From: Flavobacteriales bacterium
GTDB lineage: Bacteria > Bacteroidota > Bacteroidia > Flavobacteriales_F > PHOS-HE28
Direction: 5' to 3'
Assembly (NCBI GenBank): GCA_020635725.1
Contig: JACJZF010000001.1
Coordinates: 310,001 to 374,000 of the forward strand
Length of the DNA: 64,000 bases
A program made the position numbers and the translations under genes. Positions 50,879 through 60,131 of this stretch are shown in pieces; the stretch's first letter is position 1, and the number at the start of each line of letters is the position of its first letter. The notes beneath the pieces were generated by a model. That model ran no database searches. It was not told where the DNA came from and worked only from the letters and a program-made list of their open reading frames with translations.

Positions 50879-50908
50879 GGGTGGCCGAAGATAGCCGGGG
50901 CCGCTTGC

Positions 50909-51388
50909 TCACTCGCCGAATAGCCCCGGCTCGCCGTGCTCATAGGCCTCATCGATGGCGAGCAGGGAGGCGGGCTGCTCTCGCGCCGCCACGGCCAGCC
51001 GGTCGCAGAGCTCGTTCTGCGGATGCCCGTTGTGGCCGCGGATCCACCGGAAGCGCACCTGGTGGCGCCGGTAGGCTTTGAGGAAGCGCTGCCAGAGGTC
51101 GGGGTTCTTCTTCTTCGCGAAGCCCTTGCGCTCCCAGTCGAATACCCAGCCTTTCTCCACGGCATCCACCACGTATTTGCTGTCGCTCACCACCACCACC
51201 TCGGTGTCCGGATTCTTCAACGCCTCGAGCCCCACGATCACGCCCAGCAGCTCCATGCGATTGTTGGTGGTGCGGCGGTAGCCGCCCCAGAGCTCCTTGC
51301 GGTGCCGGCCGCTCTCGAGCACCACGCCATAGCCGCCCGGCCCCGGGTTCCCGCTCGCGGCGCCATCGGAATAGATCGTCACGCTCAC
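50909..51388 (-). CDS. rnhA: Ribonuclease HI
   Basis: RNase HI cleaves the RNA strand of RNA-DNA hybrids. The 159-aa protein has the four catalytic acids: Asp8 in YSDGAASGNPGPGG, Glu46 in NNRMELLG, Asp69 in VVSDSKYVV and Asp128 in ELCDRLAV, with the WIRGHNGHPQNE loop. It begins with GTG at 51386-51388 overlapping the marC stop (GTGA), so it depends on coupled translation. Confidence 0.96.
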   Translation of the reverse strand: MSVTIYSDGAASGNPGPGGYGVVLESGRHRKELWGGYRRTTNNRMELLGVIVGLEALKNPDTEVVVVSDSKYVVDAVEKGWVFDWERKGFAKKKNPDLWQRFLKAYRRHQVRFRWIRGHNGHPQNELCDRLAVAAREQPASLLAIDEAYEHGEPGLFGE

Positions 51389-51996
51389 GCCTTGGGGAAC
51401 AGATAGATGATGTTGCCGGCGAAGAGCTTCACGGCGATGGCGAGCAGAATGATGCCGAAGGCCTTCTTGATCACGATGAGGCCCACGCGGCCGAGCATGC
51501 GTTCGATGCGGTTGGTCAGCAGCAGCACCAGCACCACGGGGATCATGTTCAGCAGAATGGCCACCAGGATGTTCGGCCGGTCGAATTCGGCCCGAAGAGA
51601 GAGCACGGTGGTGATGGTGCCGGCGCCTGCGATCACCGGGAAGGCCAGCGGCACGATGCTGTACACCTTATGGTCGTCATCGGCCTCCTTCAGCCCCGGC
51701 GCGCTCAGGTCCTCCTTGAAGAGACGCACGCCGAGGATCATCTCCAAGGCGATGAAGAAGAGCACCAGGGAGCCGGCCACGGCGAATGATCGCACATCAA
51801 TGCCCACCACGTTCAGGATCGTCTCGCCGAGGTAGAGGAAGGTGATCATGATCGCCATGCTCACCAGCGTGGCGCGCGCCGGGTAGAGCTTGCCGGCCTT
51901 CTGGCGCACCTGCAGGATCAGCGGTATGCCGCCCACGATGTCGATCACCGCGAAGAGGATCAGGAAGGCTTTGCCGATCTGCGTGAGGTCGAACAT
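51385..51996 (-). CDS. MarC family integral membrane protein
   Basis: A 203-aa inner-membrane protein of the MarC/UPF0056 family with about six membrane helices. It has the family's LILFAVIDIVGGIPLIL opening, ALEMILGVRLF, and the VPLAFPVIAGAGTITTVLSL segment. The E. coli namesake lies at the mar locus but does not itself confer resistance, and the function of the family is not settled. It lies between purN (2-bp gap) and rnhA (4-nt overlap) in one operon. Confidence 0.92.
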   Translation of the reverse strand: MFDLTQIGKAFLILFAVIDIVGGIPLILQVRQKAGKLYPARATLVSMAIMITFLYLGETILNVVGIDVRSFAVAGSLVLFFIALEMILGVRLFKEDLSAPGLKEADDDHKVYSIVPLAFPVIAGAGTITTVLSLRAEFDRPNILVAILLNMIPVVLVLLLTNRIERMLGRVGLIVIKKAFGIILLAIAVKLFAGNIIYLFPKA

Positions 51997-51998
51997 GT

Positions 51999-52562
51999 TC
52001 AGGAAGTGATAAAGGATTCCACGGTGCGCGGGTAATGCTCATGCTCGAGCACGTGGATCCGCTCGGCGAGCGAAGCGGGCGTATCGTCTGGAAGTACCGG
52101 ACATGCGGCCTGGAAAAGCACGCGCCCCTCATCATACCGCTCGTTCACCATGTGTATGGTGATGCCGCTCTCCTTTTCCTGTGCGGCGATCACGGCCTTG
52201 TGGACATGCTGACCGTACATCCCTTTTCCGCCGTGCCGCGGCAGCAACGAGGGGTGGATGTTCACGATGCGGTCAGGGTACGCGCGCACGAGCTCGGCTG
52301 GGATCAGGCGCATGAAGCCGGCAAGCACCACCAGGTCGATGCCCTGGCCTTGGAGCTCGCGCAGCACGGTTCCATCCCTGAGCGCGCCACCACCGAAGAG
52401 GTAGCAGGGCACATGCAGTTCCGAAGCCCGCTCGAGTACGCCGGCACCCGGCTTGTCGCACCCGACCAGCACCACGCGGGCCGCTGAGTGCTCCTGGAAG
52501 TGCTCGATGAGCCGCTGCGCATTGGTGCCGGAGCCCGATGCCAGTACCGCGATGCGCTTCAT
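51999..52562 (-). CDS. purN: Phosphoribosylglycinamide formyltransferase
   Basis: PurN transfers a formyl group from 10-formyl-THF to GAR in purine synthesis. The 187-aa protein has the N-terminal IAVLASGSGTNAQRLIEHF, LAGFMRLIPAELV, the catalytic NIHPSLLPRHGGKGMYGQHVH (Asn, His) and ITIHMVNERYDEGRVLFQ with the conserved Asp. ATG 52560-52562 gives the family start. It is divergent from the flavoprotein gene with only 25 bp between the start codons. Confidence 0.95.
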   Translation of the reverse strand: MKRIAVLASGSGTNAQRLIEHFQEHSAARVVLVGCDKPGAGVLERASELHVPCYLFGGGALRDGTVLRELQGQGIDLVVLAGFMRLIPAELVRAYPDRIVNIHPSLLPRHGGKGMYGQHVHKAVIAAQEKESGITIHMVNERYDEGRVLFQAACPVLPDDTPASLAERIHVLEHEHYPRTVESFITS

Positions 52563-52587
52563 GCCGCGAAGGTGCGACCTTCGGTGC

Positions 52588-53259
52588 ATGCATGATCACG
52601 AGGGCTTCATTCCGCTGCTATTCACGCGACGCGCCGCGCCAGAGATGGTCGAACGGGCAAAGGCCTTCGCGGCGGAAATGGATGCGCGCCGCAGCGTACG
52701 GCACTTCAGCCCAGACCCGGTGCCCGTGGAGCTGATCAATGAACTGGTACGTGCGGCGAGCACCGCGCCCAGTGGGGCACATAAGCAGCCATGGACCTTC
52801 GTAGCTGTTGGCGACCCGGCCCTGAAACAGCGGATCCGGGAGGCGGCAGAGGCGGAGGAGCAGGCCAACTATGGCGGCCGCATGAGCGAGGAGTGGCTCG
52901 AAGACCTCAAACCCCTCGGCACCGATGCGCTGAAGCCTTTCCTGGAGGATGCGCCATGGCTCATCATCGTCTTCAAGCGCGTTTTCGAGGTGGAGGCCGA
53001 AGGCCACAAGCACCCGAACTATTACGTGAATGAGAGTGTCGGCATAGCCACCGGGCTGCTCATAGCGGCCGCTCACCACGCCGGCCTGGCCACGCTTACG
53101 CATACGCCCAGCCCCATGAACTTCCTCAAGGAACTGCTCCGGCGACCGGATAACGAAAGGCCCTTCCTCCTGATTCCCATGGGATTCCCTGCGGAGGGCT
53201 GCCTCGTTCCAGACCTGAGGCGTAAGTCTTTGGATCAGGTCATGGTCGTGCATAAGTAG
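52588..53259 (+). CDS. Nitroreductase-fold flavoprotein, iodotyrosine deiodinase (IYD)-like
   Basis: A 223-aa FMN protein with the IYD subgroup's pattern: RRSVRHFSPDPVPVELI, STAPSGAHKQPWTFVAV, APWLIIVFK and VPDLRRKSLDQVMVV. Residues Glu91, Tyr95 and Lys116 match the spacing (4 and 21) of the Glu/Tyr/Lys trio with which human IYD grips the zwitterion of halotyrosine. IYD reductively removes iodide (or bromide) from halotyrosines. Bacterial IYDs are known, including from Haliscomenobacter (Bacteroidota). No halogen or tyrosine gene is nearby. ATG 52588 gives the usual N-terminus; the longer frame overlaps purN. Confidence 0.88.
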   Translation: MHDHEGFIPLLFTRRAAPEMVERAKAFAAEMDARRSVRHFSPDPVPVELINELVRAASTAPSGAHKQPWTFVAVGDPALKQRIREAAEAEEQANYGGRMSEEWLEDLKPLGTDALKPFLEDAPWLIIVFKRVFEVEAEGHKHPNYYVNESVGIATGLLIAAAHHAGLATLTHTPSPMNFLKELLRRPDNERPFLLIPMGFPAEGCLVPDLRRKSLDQVMVVHK

Positions 53260-53330
53260 CCCAGGTGGGGGGCCGAGTGGCCGATGGGAAAATGTCTTTC
53301 CTTTGGGGCCTCATCACAAAACGAACGGAC

Positions 53331-53567
53331 ATGTCGGACATCAAGTCAAGGGTTATCGCGATCATCGTGGACAAGCTCGGGGTCGACCAGAACGAGGTGA
53401 CCTTGGAGGCCAGCTTCACGAACGACCTTGGCGCTGACAGCCTCGATACCGTCGAACTCATCATGGAGTTCGAGAAGGAATTCAACATCGCCATCCCCGA
53501 TGACCAGGCCGAGAAGATCCAGACCGTGGGTCAGGCCGTGGAATACGTGGAGAAGAACGCGAAGTAA
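53331..53567 (+). CDS. acpP: Acyl carrier protein
   Basis: A 78-aa acidic four-helix protein that carries acyl chains on 4'-phosphopantetheine in fatty acid synthesis. The modified serine lies in the GADSLDTVELIMEFE motif. The length and the ending VGQAVEYVEKN are typical. It heads the acpP-fabF-rnc-IPExxxVDY-pyk cluster; fabF begins 9 bp after the stop. Confidence 0.97.
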   Translation: MSDIKSRVIAIIVDKLGVDQNEVTLEASFTNDLGADSLDTVELIMEFEKEFNIAIPDDQAEKIQTVGQAVEYVEKNAK

Positions 53568-53576
53568 GGCCCCCGC

Positions 53577-54827
53577 ATGCAGCTCAGGCGCGTGGTTGTC
53601 ACCGGCTTGGGCGCGCTCACCCCCCTGGGTAACACCCTCCAGGCCTACTGGGAAGGGTTGGTGAGCGGGCAAAGCGGTGCTGCGCCCATCACCCGCTTCG
53701 ACGCGAGCAAGTTCAAGACGCGCTTCGCGTGCGAGGTGAAGGGCTTCACCCCGGAGGATTTCATCGACCGCAAGGAGGCGCGGAAGATGGATCCCTATAC
53801 GCAGTTCGCGGTCGTGTGCGCCGACGAGGCCATCCGCGATAGCGGGCTGGACCTCGAGAAGGTGGACCGGGATCGCATCGGCGTGATCTGGGGAAGCGGC
53901 ATCGGCGGGCTCAAGACCTTCCAGGACGAGTGCATCGCATTCGGCCGGGGCGATGGCACCCCGCGCTTCAATCCGTTCTTCATCCCGAAGATGATCGCGG
54001 ACAGCGCGGCCGGGCTGATCAGCATGCGGCATGTGCTGCGCGGTCCGAGCTATGTCACCGCCAGCGCGTGCGCGTCGAGCAACAACTCGATGATTGATGC
54101 CTTCAACTACATCCGGCTCGGCACCTGCGTGGCGGTGGTCACCGGTGGTAGCGAGGCGGCGATCTACGAAGCCGGTGTTGGGGGGTTCAATGCCCTGCAC
54201 GCCATGAGCACGCGCAACGACGATCCCGCAACGGCTTCGCGACCTTACGATAAGGACCGCGATGGATTTGTTCTGGGCGAAGGTGGCGCGGCCATTATCC
54301 TGGAAGACCTGGAGCATGCGTTGGCACGTGGCGCCCGTATCTACGCCGAAGTGGTGGGTGGTGGCATGAGCAGCGATGCCTACCACATCACCGCGCCGCA
54401 CCCCGATGGCCTGGGCGCCGAGCTCTGCATGCGCCATGCCTTGGCCGATGCCGGCCTGCGTGCGGAGGACATCGACTACATCAACACGCACGGCACCAGC
54501 ACCCCCATCGGCGACCCGCAGGAGGTGAAGGCCATCCAGCGACTCTTCGGCGAGCAGGCCTATAAGCTCAACATCAGCGCCACCAAGAGCATGACCGGGC
54601 ACCTGCTCGGCGGTGCCGGCGCGGTGGAGGGCGTGGCCACCATCCTGGCCGTGCACCATGATATCGTCCCGCCGACGATCAATCATTTCACCGACGATCC
54701 CGAGATCGACCCGAAGCTCAACTTCACGTTCAACGCGGCGCAGAAGCGCACGGTGAACGCGGCCATGAGCAACACCTTCGGATTCGGCGGGCACAACACG
54801 GCGGTGGTCTTCCGCAAGTACCGGTAG
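53577..54827 (+). CDS. fabF: Beta-ketoacyl-ACP synthase II
   Basis: FabF elongates acyl-ACP by Claisen condensation with malonyl-ACP. The 416-aa thiolase-fold enzyme has the catalytic Cys in VTASACASSNNS, His in NTHGTSTPIGD, His in SMTGHLLGGAGA and Lys in ISATKSM. The N-terminus RRVVVTGLGALTPLG and the end NTFGFGGHNTAVVF are typical. It is co-transcribed with acpP. rnc starts one base after its stop. Confidence 0.98.
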   Translation: MQLRRVVVTGLGALTPLGNTLQAYWEGLVSGQSGAAPITRFDASKFKTRFACEVKGFTPEDFIDRKEARKMDPYTQFAVVCADEAIRDSGLDLEKVDRDRIGVIWGSGIGGLKTFQDECIAFGRGDGTPRFNPFFIPKMIADSAAGLISMRHVLRGPSYVTASACASSNNSMIDAFNYIRLGTCVAVVTGGSEAAIYEAGVGGFNALHAMSTRNDDPATASRPYDKDRDGFVLGEGGAAIILEDLEHALARGARIYAEVVGGGMSSDAYHITAPHPDGLGAELCMRHALADAGLRAEDIDYINTHGTSTPIGDPQEVKAIQRLFGEQAYKLNISATKSMTGHLLGGAGAVEGVATILAVHHDIVPPTINHFTDDPEIDPKLNFTFNAAQKRTVNAAMSNTFGFGGHNTAVVFRKYR

Positions 54828-54828
54828 T

Positions 54829-55611
54829 TTGATCGCCACCCTCTTCAGCCGAGCGCGCAACCCCGAGGAGCGACGGGTGCGGGCGTGGTGCCGACAAGCC
54901 TTGGGGATCACCCCGGGCGACCTGCCGCTCTACCGACAGGCCCTGCGCCACGTGAGCGCGGTGAGCGAGGAGCGCCCCGACCTGCCCGACAATGAGCGCC
55001 TGGAGTTCCTTGGCGACGCGGTGCTCGACGCTATCATCGGCAACTTGCTCTTCACCGTTTACCCCGGCCAGGGCGAGGGCTTCCTCACCCGCATGCGCAG
55101 CAAATTGGTGAGCCGTGCCCAGCTGAACGTGCTGGCCAAGCACGTGGGCATAGAGCGTGTGCTGGAGACCACCGTGGCGCGGGCGCATGAGTCGTCGGTG
55201 CCGGGTAACGCGCTGGAGGCCTTGATCGGAGCCATCTTCCTGGATAAGGGCTTCGAGCGCACACGGAAAGTGGTGGAGGGCCTGGTTAAGGCGCACTTCG
55301 ACCTGAAGGAGATCGAGAAAGAGGATCGCGACGGCAAGAGCCGGCTGCTCGAGTGGGGGCAGAAGAGGAGGAAGAAGGTCGAGTTCGTGGTGAAGGAGGG
55401 CGGCGGCGGCCGCGGCCGACATTACGTGGCCGAGGTGCACATCAACGGCGAGGTGAAAGGCACGGGCAAGGGCTCGAGCAAGAAGACCGCCGAGCAGGAT
55501 GCCGCGCAGAGCGCCTTCCGGAACATGCGCTCACGCAGGCCAACGGCATCGAAGGGCGATGATCGTGGGCACGAGCCGCGCGGCAGCCGGCGCTCCCCCT
55601 CGCGTAGCTGA
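54829..55611 (+). CDS. rnc: Ribonuclease III
   Basis: RNase III cleaves double-stranded RNA in rRNA and mRNA processing. The 260-aa protein has the signature NERLEFLGDAVLDAIIG, the second acidic site in GNALEALIGAIFLDKGF, and a C-terminal dsRNA-binding domain (about 175-240, KGSSKKTAEQDAAQSAF), then a basic tail. The start is a TTG at 54829, one base after the fabF stop; no ATG gives the family N-terminus. Translation is probably coupled to fabF. Confidence 0.95.
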   Translation: MIATLFSRARNPEERRVRAWCRQALGITPGDLPLYRQALRHVSAVSEERPDLPDNERLEFLGDAVLDAIIGNLLFTVYPGQGEGFLTRMRSKLVSRAQLNVLAKHVGIERVLETTVARAHESSVPGNALEALIGAIFLDKGFERTRKVVEGLVKAHFDLKEIEKEDRDGKSRLLEWGQKRRKKVEFVVKEGGGGRGRHYVAEVHINGEVKGTGKGSSKKTAEQDAAQSAFRNMRSRRPTASKGDDRGHEPRGSRRSPSRS

Positions 55612-55635
55612 CCGGTTCAGGCGTTCGTGGCAGGA

Positions 55636-55643
55636 TACCTTTG
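55636..55643 (+). promoter_or_regulatory. TAnnTTTG -7 element before IPExxxVDY gene
   Basis: TACCTTTG matches the Bacteroidota -7 consensus exactly, 10 bp before the ATG, with no clear -33 TTTG. It could give an internal transcript for the IPExxxVDY-pyk pair. Confidence 0.4.
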
Positions 55644-55653
55644 GTCGGCATCC

Positions 55654-56070
55654 ATGGCGAAACACAAATTGCTCGAGGAAGAGGCCGTGCCCCGCGTGGC
55701 GGTGGTCGGCCTAAGCAGCCACGTGCCGGATTATCGGCTCTGCTGGTCGTTGAACCGCGCCCTGGGCCTGGCGCTCACCCGCCGCCGCGCCGACATCGTG
55801 GAACGCGCGAAGGACAAGGAGCTGCACTACACGGTATTCGAGCAGGCCGATGCCGAGGGCGCGGTGCTCTGGAGCCTGATCTCCAATACCTGTGGCAAGC
55901 GCAAGTTGATCCCGAGCCAGAAACAGGCTGACTACTTCCTGGTGGTCGATCGGGTCGTGGCGGGTGATGTGGAGGCGCTTTCCGAACGGCTTCGCAAGGC
56001 GGAATTCGTCCTCTTGGCCTTCGCCCTGGAGGTCGATGGGATCAAGATGGGCCACAAGTTGTTGCTTTGA
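55654..56070 (+). CDS. IPExxxVDY family protein
   Basis: A 138-aa cytoplasmic protein of a Bacteroidota-specific family named for its motif, seen here as a variant IPSQKQADYFLVV near residues 88-100. The N-terminal half has VPDYRLCWSLNRALGLALTR. The function is unknown. Its fixed position between rnc and pyk in flavobacteria supports the assignment. ATG 55654; the pyk gene starts 7 bp after its stop. Confidence 0.9.
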   Translation: MAKHKLLEEEAVPRVAVVGLSSHVPDYRLCWSLNRALGLALTRRRADIVERAKDKELHYTVFEQADAEGAVLWSLISNTCGKRKLIPSQKQADYFLVVDRVVAGDVEALSERLRKAEFVLLAFALEVDGIKMGHKLLL

Positions 56071-56077
56071 TGCCCGG

Positions 56078-57499
56078 ATGAAGGAACCGAAGACCAAGAT
56101 CGTGGCCACCATCGGCCCGGCCAGCAGCTCCCGCGAGGTGCTGCGCGACATGATGCTGCACGGCATGGATGTGTGCCGGCTGAACTTCAGCCATGGCAGT
56201 TATGCGTTCTACACCGAGCTGATCAGCACCATCCGCTCGCTCAACGAGGAGCTGGGCATCACCACGGCGATCCTCGCCGACCTGCAGGGCCCGAAGCTCC
56301 GCGTGGGCTCCATGGAGAACGGCCCCATCAACCTTGAGAACGGATCACTGCTCACGATCACCACCGAGCCCGTGGCCGGAAGGCCCGGCCTGGTGAGCAC
56401 CAGCTACAAGCAGTTCCCACAGGATGTGAAGAAGGGCGAGCTGGTGCTGCTCGACGATGGCAAGCTGCGGCTCGAGGTGGTGGGCACCGATGGCCGCACG
56501 GAGGTGACCACGCGTGTGATCCATGGAGGCCAGCTCAGCGCGAACAAGGGCATCAACCTGCCGAACACGCGCGTGAGCCTGCCCTGCCTCACCGAGAAGG
56601 ATCAGCAGGACCTGGTCTTCGCCTTGGATCACGAGGTGGATTGGATCGGCCTGAGCTTCGTGCGCAGCGCGCGCGACATCATCGAGCTCAAGGGCGTGAT
56701 CCGCCAGCGGGAGAAGCATGCGCGCGTGGTGGCCAAGATCGAGAAGCCCGAAGCGCTCAAGGAGATCGATGAGATCATCCGCGAAGCCGATGCGCTCATG
56801 GTGGCCCGTGGCGATCTGGGCGTGGAGATCCCCATGGAGCAGGTGCCGCTGGTGCAGAAGGACCTGGTGATGCGCTGCCTGGCGCAGCACCGCCCCGTGA
56901 TCGTGGCCACGCAGATGATGGAGAGCATGATCACCTCCATCACGCCCACGCGCGCCGAGGTGAACGATGTGGCCAACGCGGTGCTTGACCATGCCGACGC
57001 CGTGATGCTCAGCGCCGAGACCAGCGTGGGGCAGCACCCCGTGGAAGTGGTGAAGGCCATGAACCGCATCCTGCTGCACATGGAGACCAGCGATGCCATG
57101 TTCAACACGCCGCAGCCCGATCTGGAGCAGGACGACCGCATGGTCACCGATGCCATCTGCATGGCCGCCGTGCGCATGAGCGCCGCCATCGACATCAAGG
57201 CGATCGTGACCATGACTCACAGTGGCTACACCGCGTTCAAGATCAGCAGCATGCGCCCGAAGGCCGCCATCTTCGCCTTCACCAGCAACCGCCGCATCCT
57301 CAACATGCTCAACCTGGTCTGGGGCGTGCGCGCCCAGTACTACGACAAGACCGTGAGCACCGACCACACCATCGCCGACATCAAGCACATCCTGCGCAGC
57401 AAGAAGTTCGTGGAGAAGGGCGACCTGGTGGTGAACGTGGCCAGCATGCCCATCGCCGAGCAGGGCATGGCCAACATGCTCAAGCTGAGCCCGGCCTGA
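56078..57499 (+). CDS. pyk: Pyruvate kinase
   Basis: Pyruvate kinase makes pyruvate and ATP from PEP and ADP, the last step of glycolysis. The 473-aa protein has the N-terminal TKIVATIGPASSSREVL, CRLNFSHGSY, ADLQGPKLRVG, the active-site signature VVAKIEKPEALKEIDEII with its Lys, and MVARGDLGVEIP and ATQMMESMI. A C-terminal allosteric domain follows. ATG 56078 gives the family start. It converges on a large secreted-protein gene with a 1-bp gap. Confidence 0.98.
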   Translation: MKEPKTKIVATIGPASSSREVLRDMMLHGMDVCRLNFSHGSYAFYTELISTIRSLNEELGITTAILADLQGPKLRVGSMENGPINLENGSLLTITTEPVAGRPGLVSTSYKQFPQDVKKGELVLLDDGKLRLEVVGTDGRTEVTTRVIHGGQLSANKGINLPNTRVSLPCLTEKDQQDLVFALDHEVDWIGLSFVRSARDIIELKGVIRQREKHARVVAKIEKPEALKEIDEIIREADALMVARGDLGVEIPMEQVPLVQKDLVMRCLAQHRPVIVATQMMESMITSITPTRAEVNDVANAVLDHADAVMLSAETSVGQHPVEVVKAMNRILLHMETSDAMFNTPQPDLEQDDRMVTDAICMAAVRMSAAIDIKAIVTMTHSGYTAFKISSMRPKAAIFAFTSNRRILNMLNLVWGVRAQYYDKTVSTDHTIADIKHILRSKKFVEKGDLVVNVASMPIAEQGMANMLKLSPA

Positions 57500-57500
57500 G

Positions 57501-60131
57501 CTATTGCTTGATCACGCGCGCGCTCCAGCTGTCTTCCTTTGAGCGCAGGGTGATCAGGTAAACACCTTGGGGCAAGGCGGAGAGATCGATCTGTTGACCG
57601 GTCGATCCCGTGCGATCCATTAAGACCACGCGGCCCACGGCATCGGTCACGCGCAATTCGGCGCCAACAAAGACCGCGTTAAGGTTCAGCCGCACTGCTC
57701 CTGTTGTTGGATTCGGGCTGATGGACGCCCTCCTCAACGAGTTCGCCACAGCGATCTGCGATGCGGTCTCGATGACCGTGATGGCCGTGTTGGTGATCAC
57801 GGGGGCGTTGAGGTCGAAGAAGATGGCCGCGGCGTTGAGGATGGAATCGCCGACCACCAGATCATTGCGCGGGCGGATACGATAGCGCACATAGCCATGG
57901 CTCATGAGTTCGTTGGTGTTGCTGTCGGGCAACAGGATCTGGTCGAACTGGAAATGCAGCTTATGGTCGAAATCGTAATACATCAATGTCATCGGGTGCG
58001 ACGAGCCGAGGACCTCGAAACTGGTCCAGCGGGTGTGCGGAGGCAGGATGTTCTCGATGCCGACCGTGAAGGCCGTGTCCGTGCCGGTGTTCTGGAAGCG
58101 GATGGTGTAATCGAGCACGGCATCGTCGAGGAGCACGACATCGATCGTCGCCGGATCCACCAGGATGTCATTCGGGTCGAAGGAGCCGACGACCTGGTTG
58201 TTCGTGGTAGCGCTGTTGTCTTCCGGAACGAGGTCGCCGGTGATGGGTGTGATCGTCGCCGTGGTGGTCACCGGGCTGCCGAGCGTGTCTCCCGCGGACT
58301 GCGTGCAGTACACCGAGAGCAGAATGTTCTGTAGCGGAAGCATCGGCCCCAGCGCCCAGGTGAGCGTGTTGCCTGAGACGTTGGCGATCGCGATGGATGT
58401 GGAGTCGAGGCCGAGGCCATCATCGAGCACGAGGCTGAGGCCGGCATCAACGGTCGTTGTTCCCACATTGCGGCACAGCACATCGTAGCGTACAGGGAAG
58501 CCCGGACGGAAGGGCGAGACGGGCGTGAGGAAGACCTGCAGGTCCTGCGCGGGACCATCCGCGGTATAGCGGAAGTCGAGCCCGCTCACCGCAGGCTCCT
58601 GGCCGGTGATGCTCGCTGCGTGCATGTCGGGGTCCCGGGTGAAATGCGTGATCGTCGGACCGGTGATCGTATGATCGGCTGGGCCGTTCACGGCGAAGAG
58701 GTAGCGGCCGTTGGGTGCGGAAAGCGCCAGTTCGTTGTTGCTGTTCAACTCCACCAAGCGCCCGGCGATCCGCGGGTCGCTCACGTTGAGGTCCCCGCTG
58801 TTGTCGGTATCCATGTACAGCGTACCGGCAAGGAGGGTGCTTTTCGGATTGAACCGGATGGTCCAAATGTCACCTCCCCCCAAATGGCCAGGAACAAAGT
58901 GATCGGAGGAGTATGCGAAACCGGTGGCGATGAATCCGTTGTCGGTTGGAGCAATCGCCTGTAAGCCCTCGCTATCACTGCCGCCAACGGATTTCTCCCA
59001 GAGCAAGTCGCCTTCGGGGTTCACCAGAAAGAGCCATCCATCCCCGGAACCATACGGCAAGCCGGCCGAAAACAAATCGTAGGAAACGCTTACATCGCCG
59101 TTCGAGGAACTGGTATGTCCAGCGATCAAGTAGCCCCCTTGGTAAGGAATGATGTCCCACGGCGTGTCCGGGCCACTTCCGCCGTAGGTGCGGCTCCAGA
59201 TAATCTCGCCACTGGCATCCACGCGCATGAGCCATACGTCCCAGGTGCCGTGGTTCTCAGGAATATCCCCGTTTGCAGACACCGTAGCACCAAGGATGAG
59301 AAAGTCCCCACCGGGCAGAGGAAGGATGTCTTGGAATTGATCCACATCCGAACCGCCATAGGTGCGGTCCCACTCGATGTCCCCGTTCGCATCGAGCTTC
59401 ACCAACCAGCCATCATAAACGCCATGGAGCGGTGTGCTCACGTCGCCGTCAGTGGACCCGGTCCATGCGGCCATAAGGGCGCCGCCATCCGTTGTTGTCA
59501 CGACGGAACTGCCCAGATCCGGTCCGAGGCCGCCATAGGTGTGCGACCACAACTCGTCGCCATTGCTCGTAAGGGAGATCACCCATGCATCATCGCTGGT
59601 GAGGCCGCGCTGCCCTGAAACGAAACAACCGCCATCCGAACGGGCGGCCACATGCAACCCCAGATCGTCCCGGTCGACCATACCCGCATACGAGCGTTCC
59701 CAGATCAAGGACCCAGTTGGGGACACCTTCACGATCCAGAGATCTTCATCTCCTATCCAGTCGGGCATCTCCTCACCGGCGTCGTACATGCTTCCTGTGA
59801 AGACGAAATTCCCATCGGCCATGAGCGCGCCGTGCAGGATGCGCGCCAATCCCAGGCCGCCGATGCGGTTCCCCCATTGCATCTGCCCCAGGCTGTCGAG
59901 ACCAATGAACACCACCTCCCCGTTCGCTGGACCGGTGGTGTTCCCGAGTTGGCCATCAGCGATGTTGCTCGTTGCGGCGAGGAAGAAGCTCTTGTCGGGC
60001 AACTGGTAAATGAAGTGCCCAGCATCCGAATAGGTGCTTCCCAGCGAACGCGTCCATTGGACGCTGGGCGGCGTTGATTGCGCGGCCGCTTCCAATGCCA
60101 GACCCGCAAGGGCCATGATGAGTGCCTTCAT
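57501..60131 (-). CDS. T9SS-sorted secreted protein with propeller-like repeats and conserved-repeat domain
   Basis: An 876-aa exported protein with a signal peptide (about residues 1-18, ending EAAAQ). Residues about 20-430 carry roughly eight propeller-type repeats of the pattern GGSDVDQFQDILPLPGGDFLILG / WDVWLMRVDASGEIIWSRTYG. A SdrD-like segment (GTLYMDTDNSGDLNVSDPRIAG) and then a DUF11/DUF7619-type beta domain with VVGSFDPNDILVDPATI and YTIRFQNTGTDTAFTV follow. The end is a clear type A sorting domain (ISPNPTTGAVRLNLN). Such proteins are common cell-surface cargo in Bacteroidota; no catalytic site is visible. Confidence 0.87.
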   Translation of the reverse strand: MKALIMALAGLALEAAAQSTPPSVQWTRSLGSTYSDAGHFIYQLPDKSFFLAATSNIADGQLGNTTGPANGEVVFIGLDSLGQMQWGNRIGGLGLARILHGALMADGNFVFTGSMYDAGEEMPDWIGDEDLWIVKVSPTGSLIWERSYAGMVDRDDLGLHVAARSDGGCFVSGQRGLTSDDAWVISLTSNGDELWSHTYGGLGPDLGSSVVTTTDGGALMAAWTGSTDGDVSTPLHGVYDGWLVKLDANGDIEWDRTYGGSDVDQFQDILPLPGGDFLILGATVSANGDIPENHGTWDVWLMRVDASGEIIWSRTYGGSGPDTPWDIIPYQGGYLIAGHTSSSNGDVSVSYDLFSAGLPYGSGDGWLFLVNPEGDLLWEKSVGGSDSEGLQAIAPTDNGFIATGFAYSSDHFVPGHLGGGDIWTIRFNPKSTLLAGTLYMDTDNSGDLNVSDPRIAGRLVELNSNNELALSAPNGRYLFAVNGPADHTITGPTITHFTRDPDMHAASITGQEPAVSGLDFRYTADGPAQDLQVFLTPVSPFRPGFPVRYDVLCRNVGTTTVDAGLSLVLDDGLGLDSTSIAIANVSGNTLTWALGPMLPLQNILLSVYCTQSAGDTLGSPVTTTATITPITGDLVPEDNSATTNNQVVGSFDPNDILVDPATIDVVLLDDAVLDYTIRFQNTGTDTAFTVGIENILPPHTRWTSFEVLGSSHPMTLMYYDFDHKLHFQFDQILLPDSNTNELMSHGYVRYRIRPRNDLVVGDSILNAAAIFFDLNAPVITNTAITVIETASQIAVANSLRRASISPNPTTGAVRLNLNAVFVGAELRVTDAVGRVVLMDRTGSTGQQIDLSALPQGVYLITLRSKEDSWSARVIKQ

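Noticed and set aside
17381..55735. Other CACGTG-containing sites (for example in genes near 17390, 32040, 45890, 55720) as extra parS sites
   Set aside because: They keep only the 6-8 bp centre and lack the outer GTT/AAC arms needed for parS.
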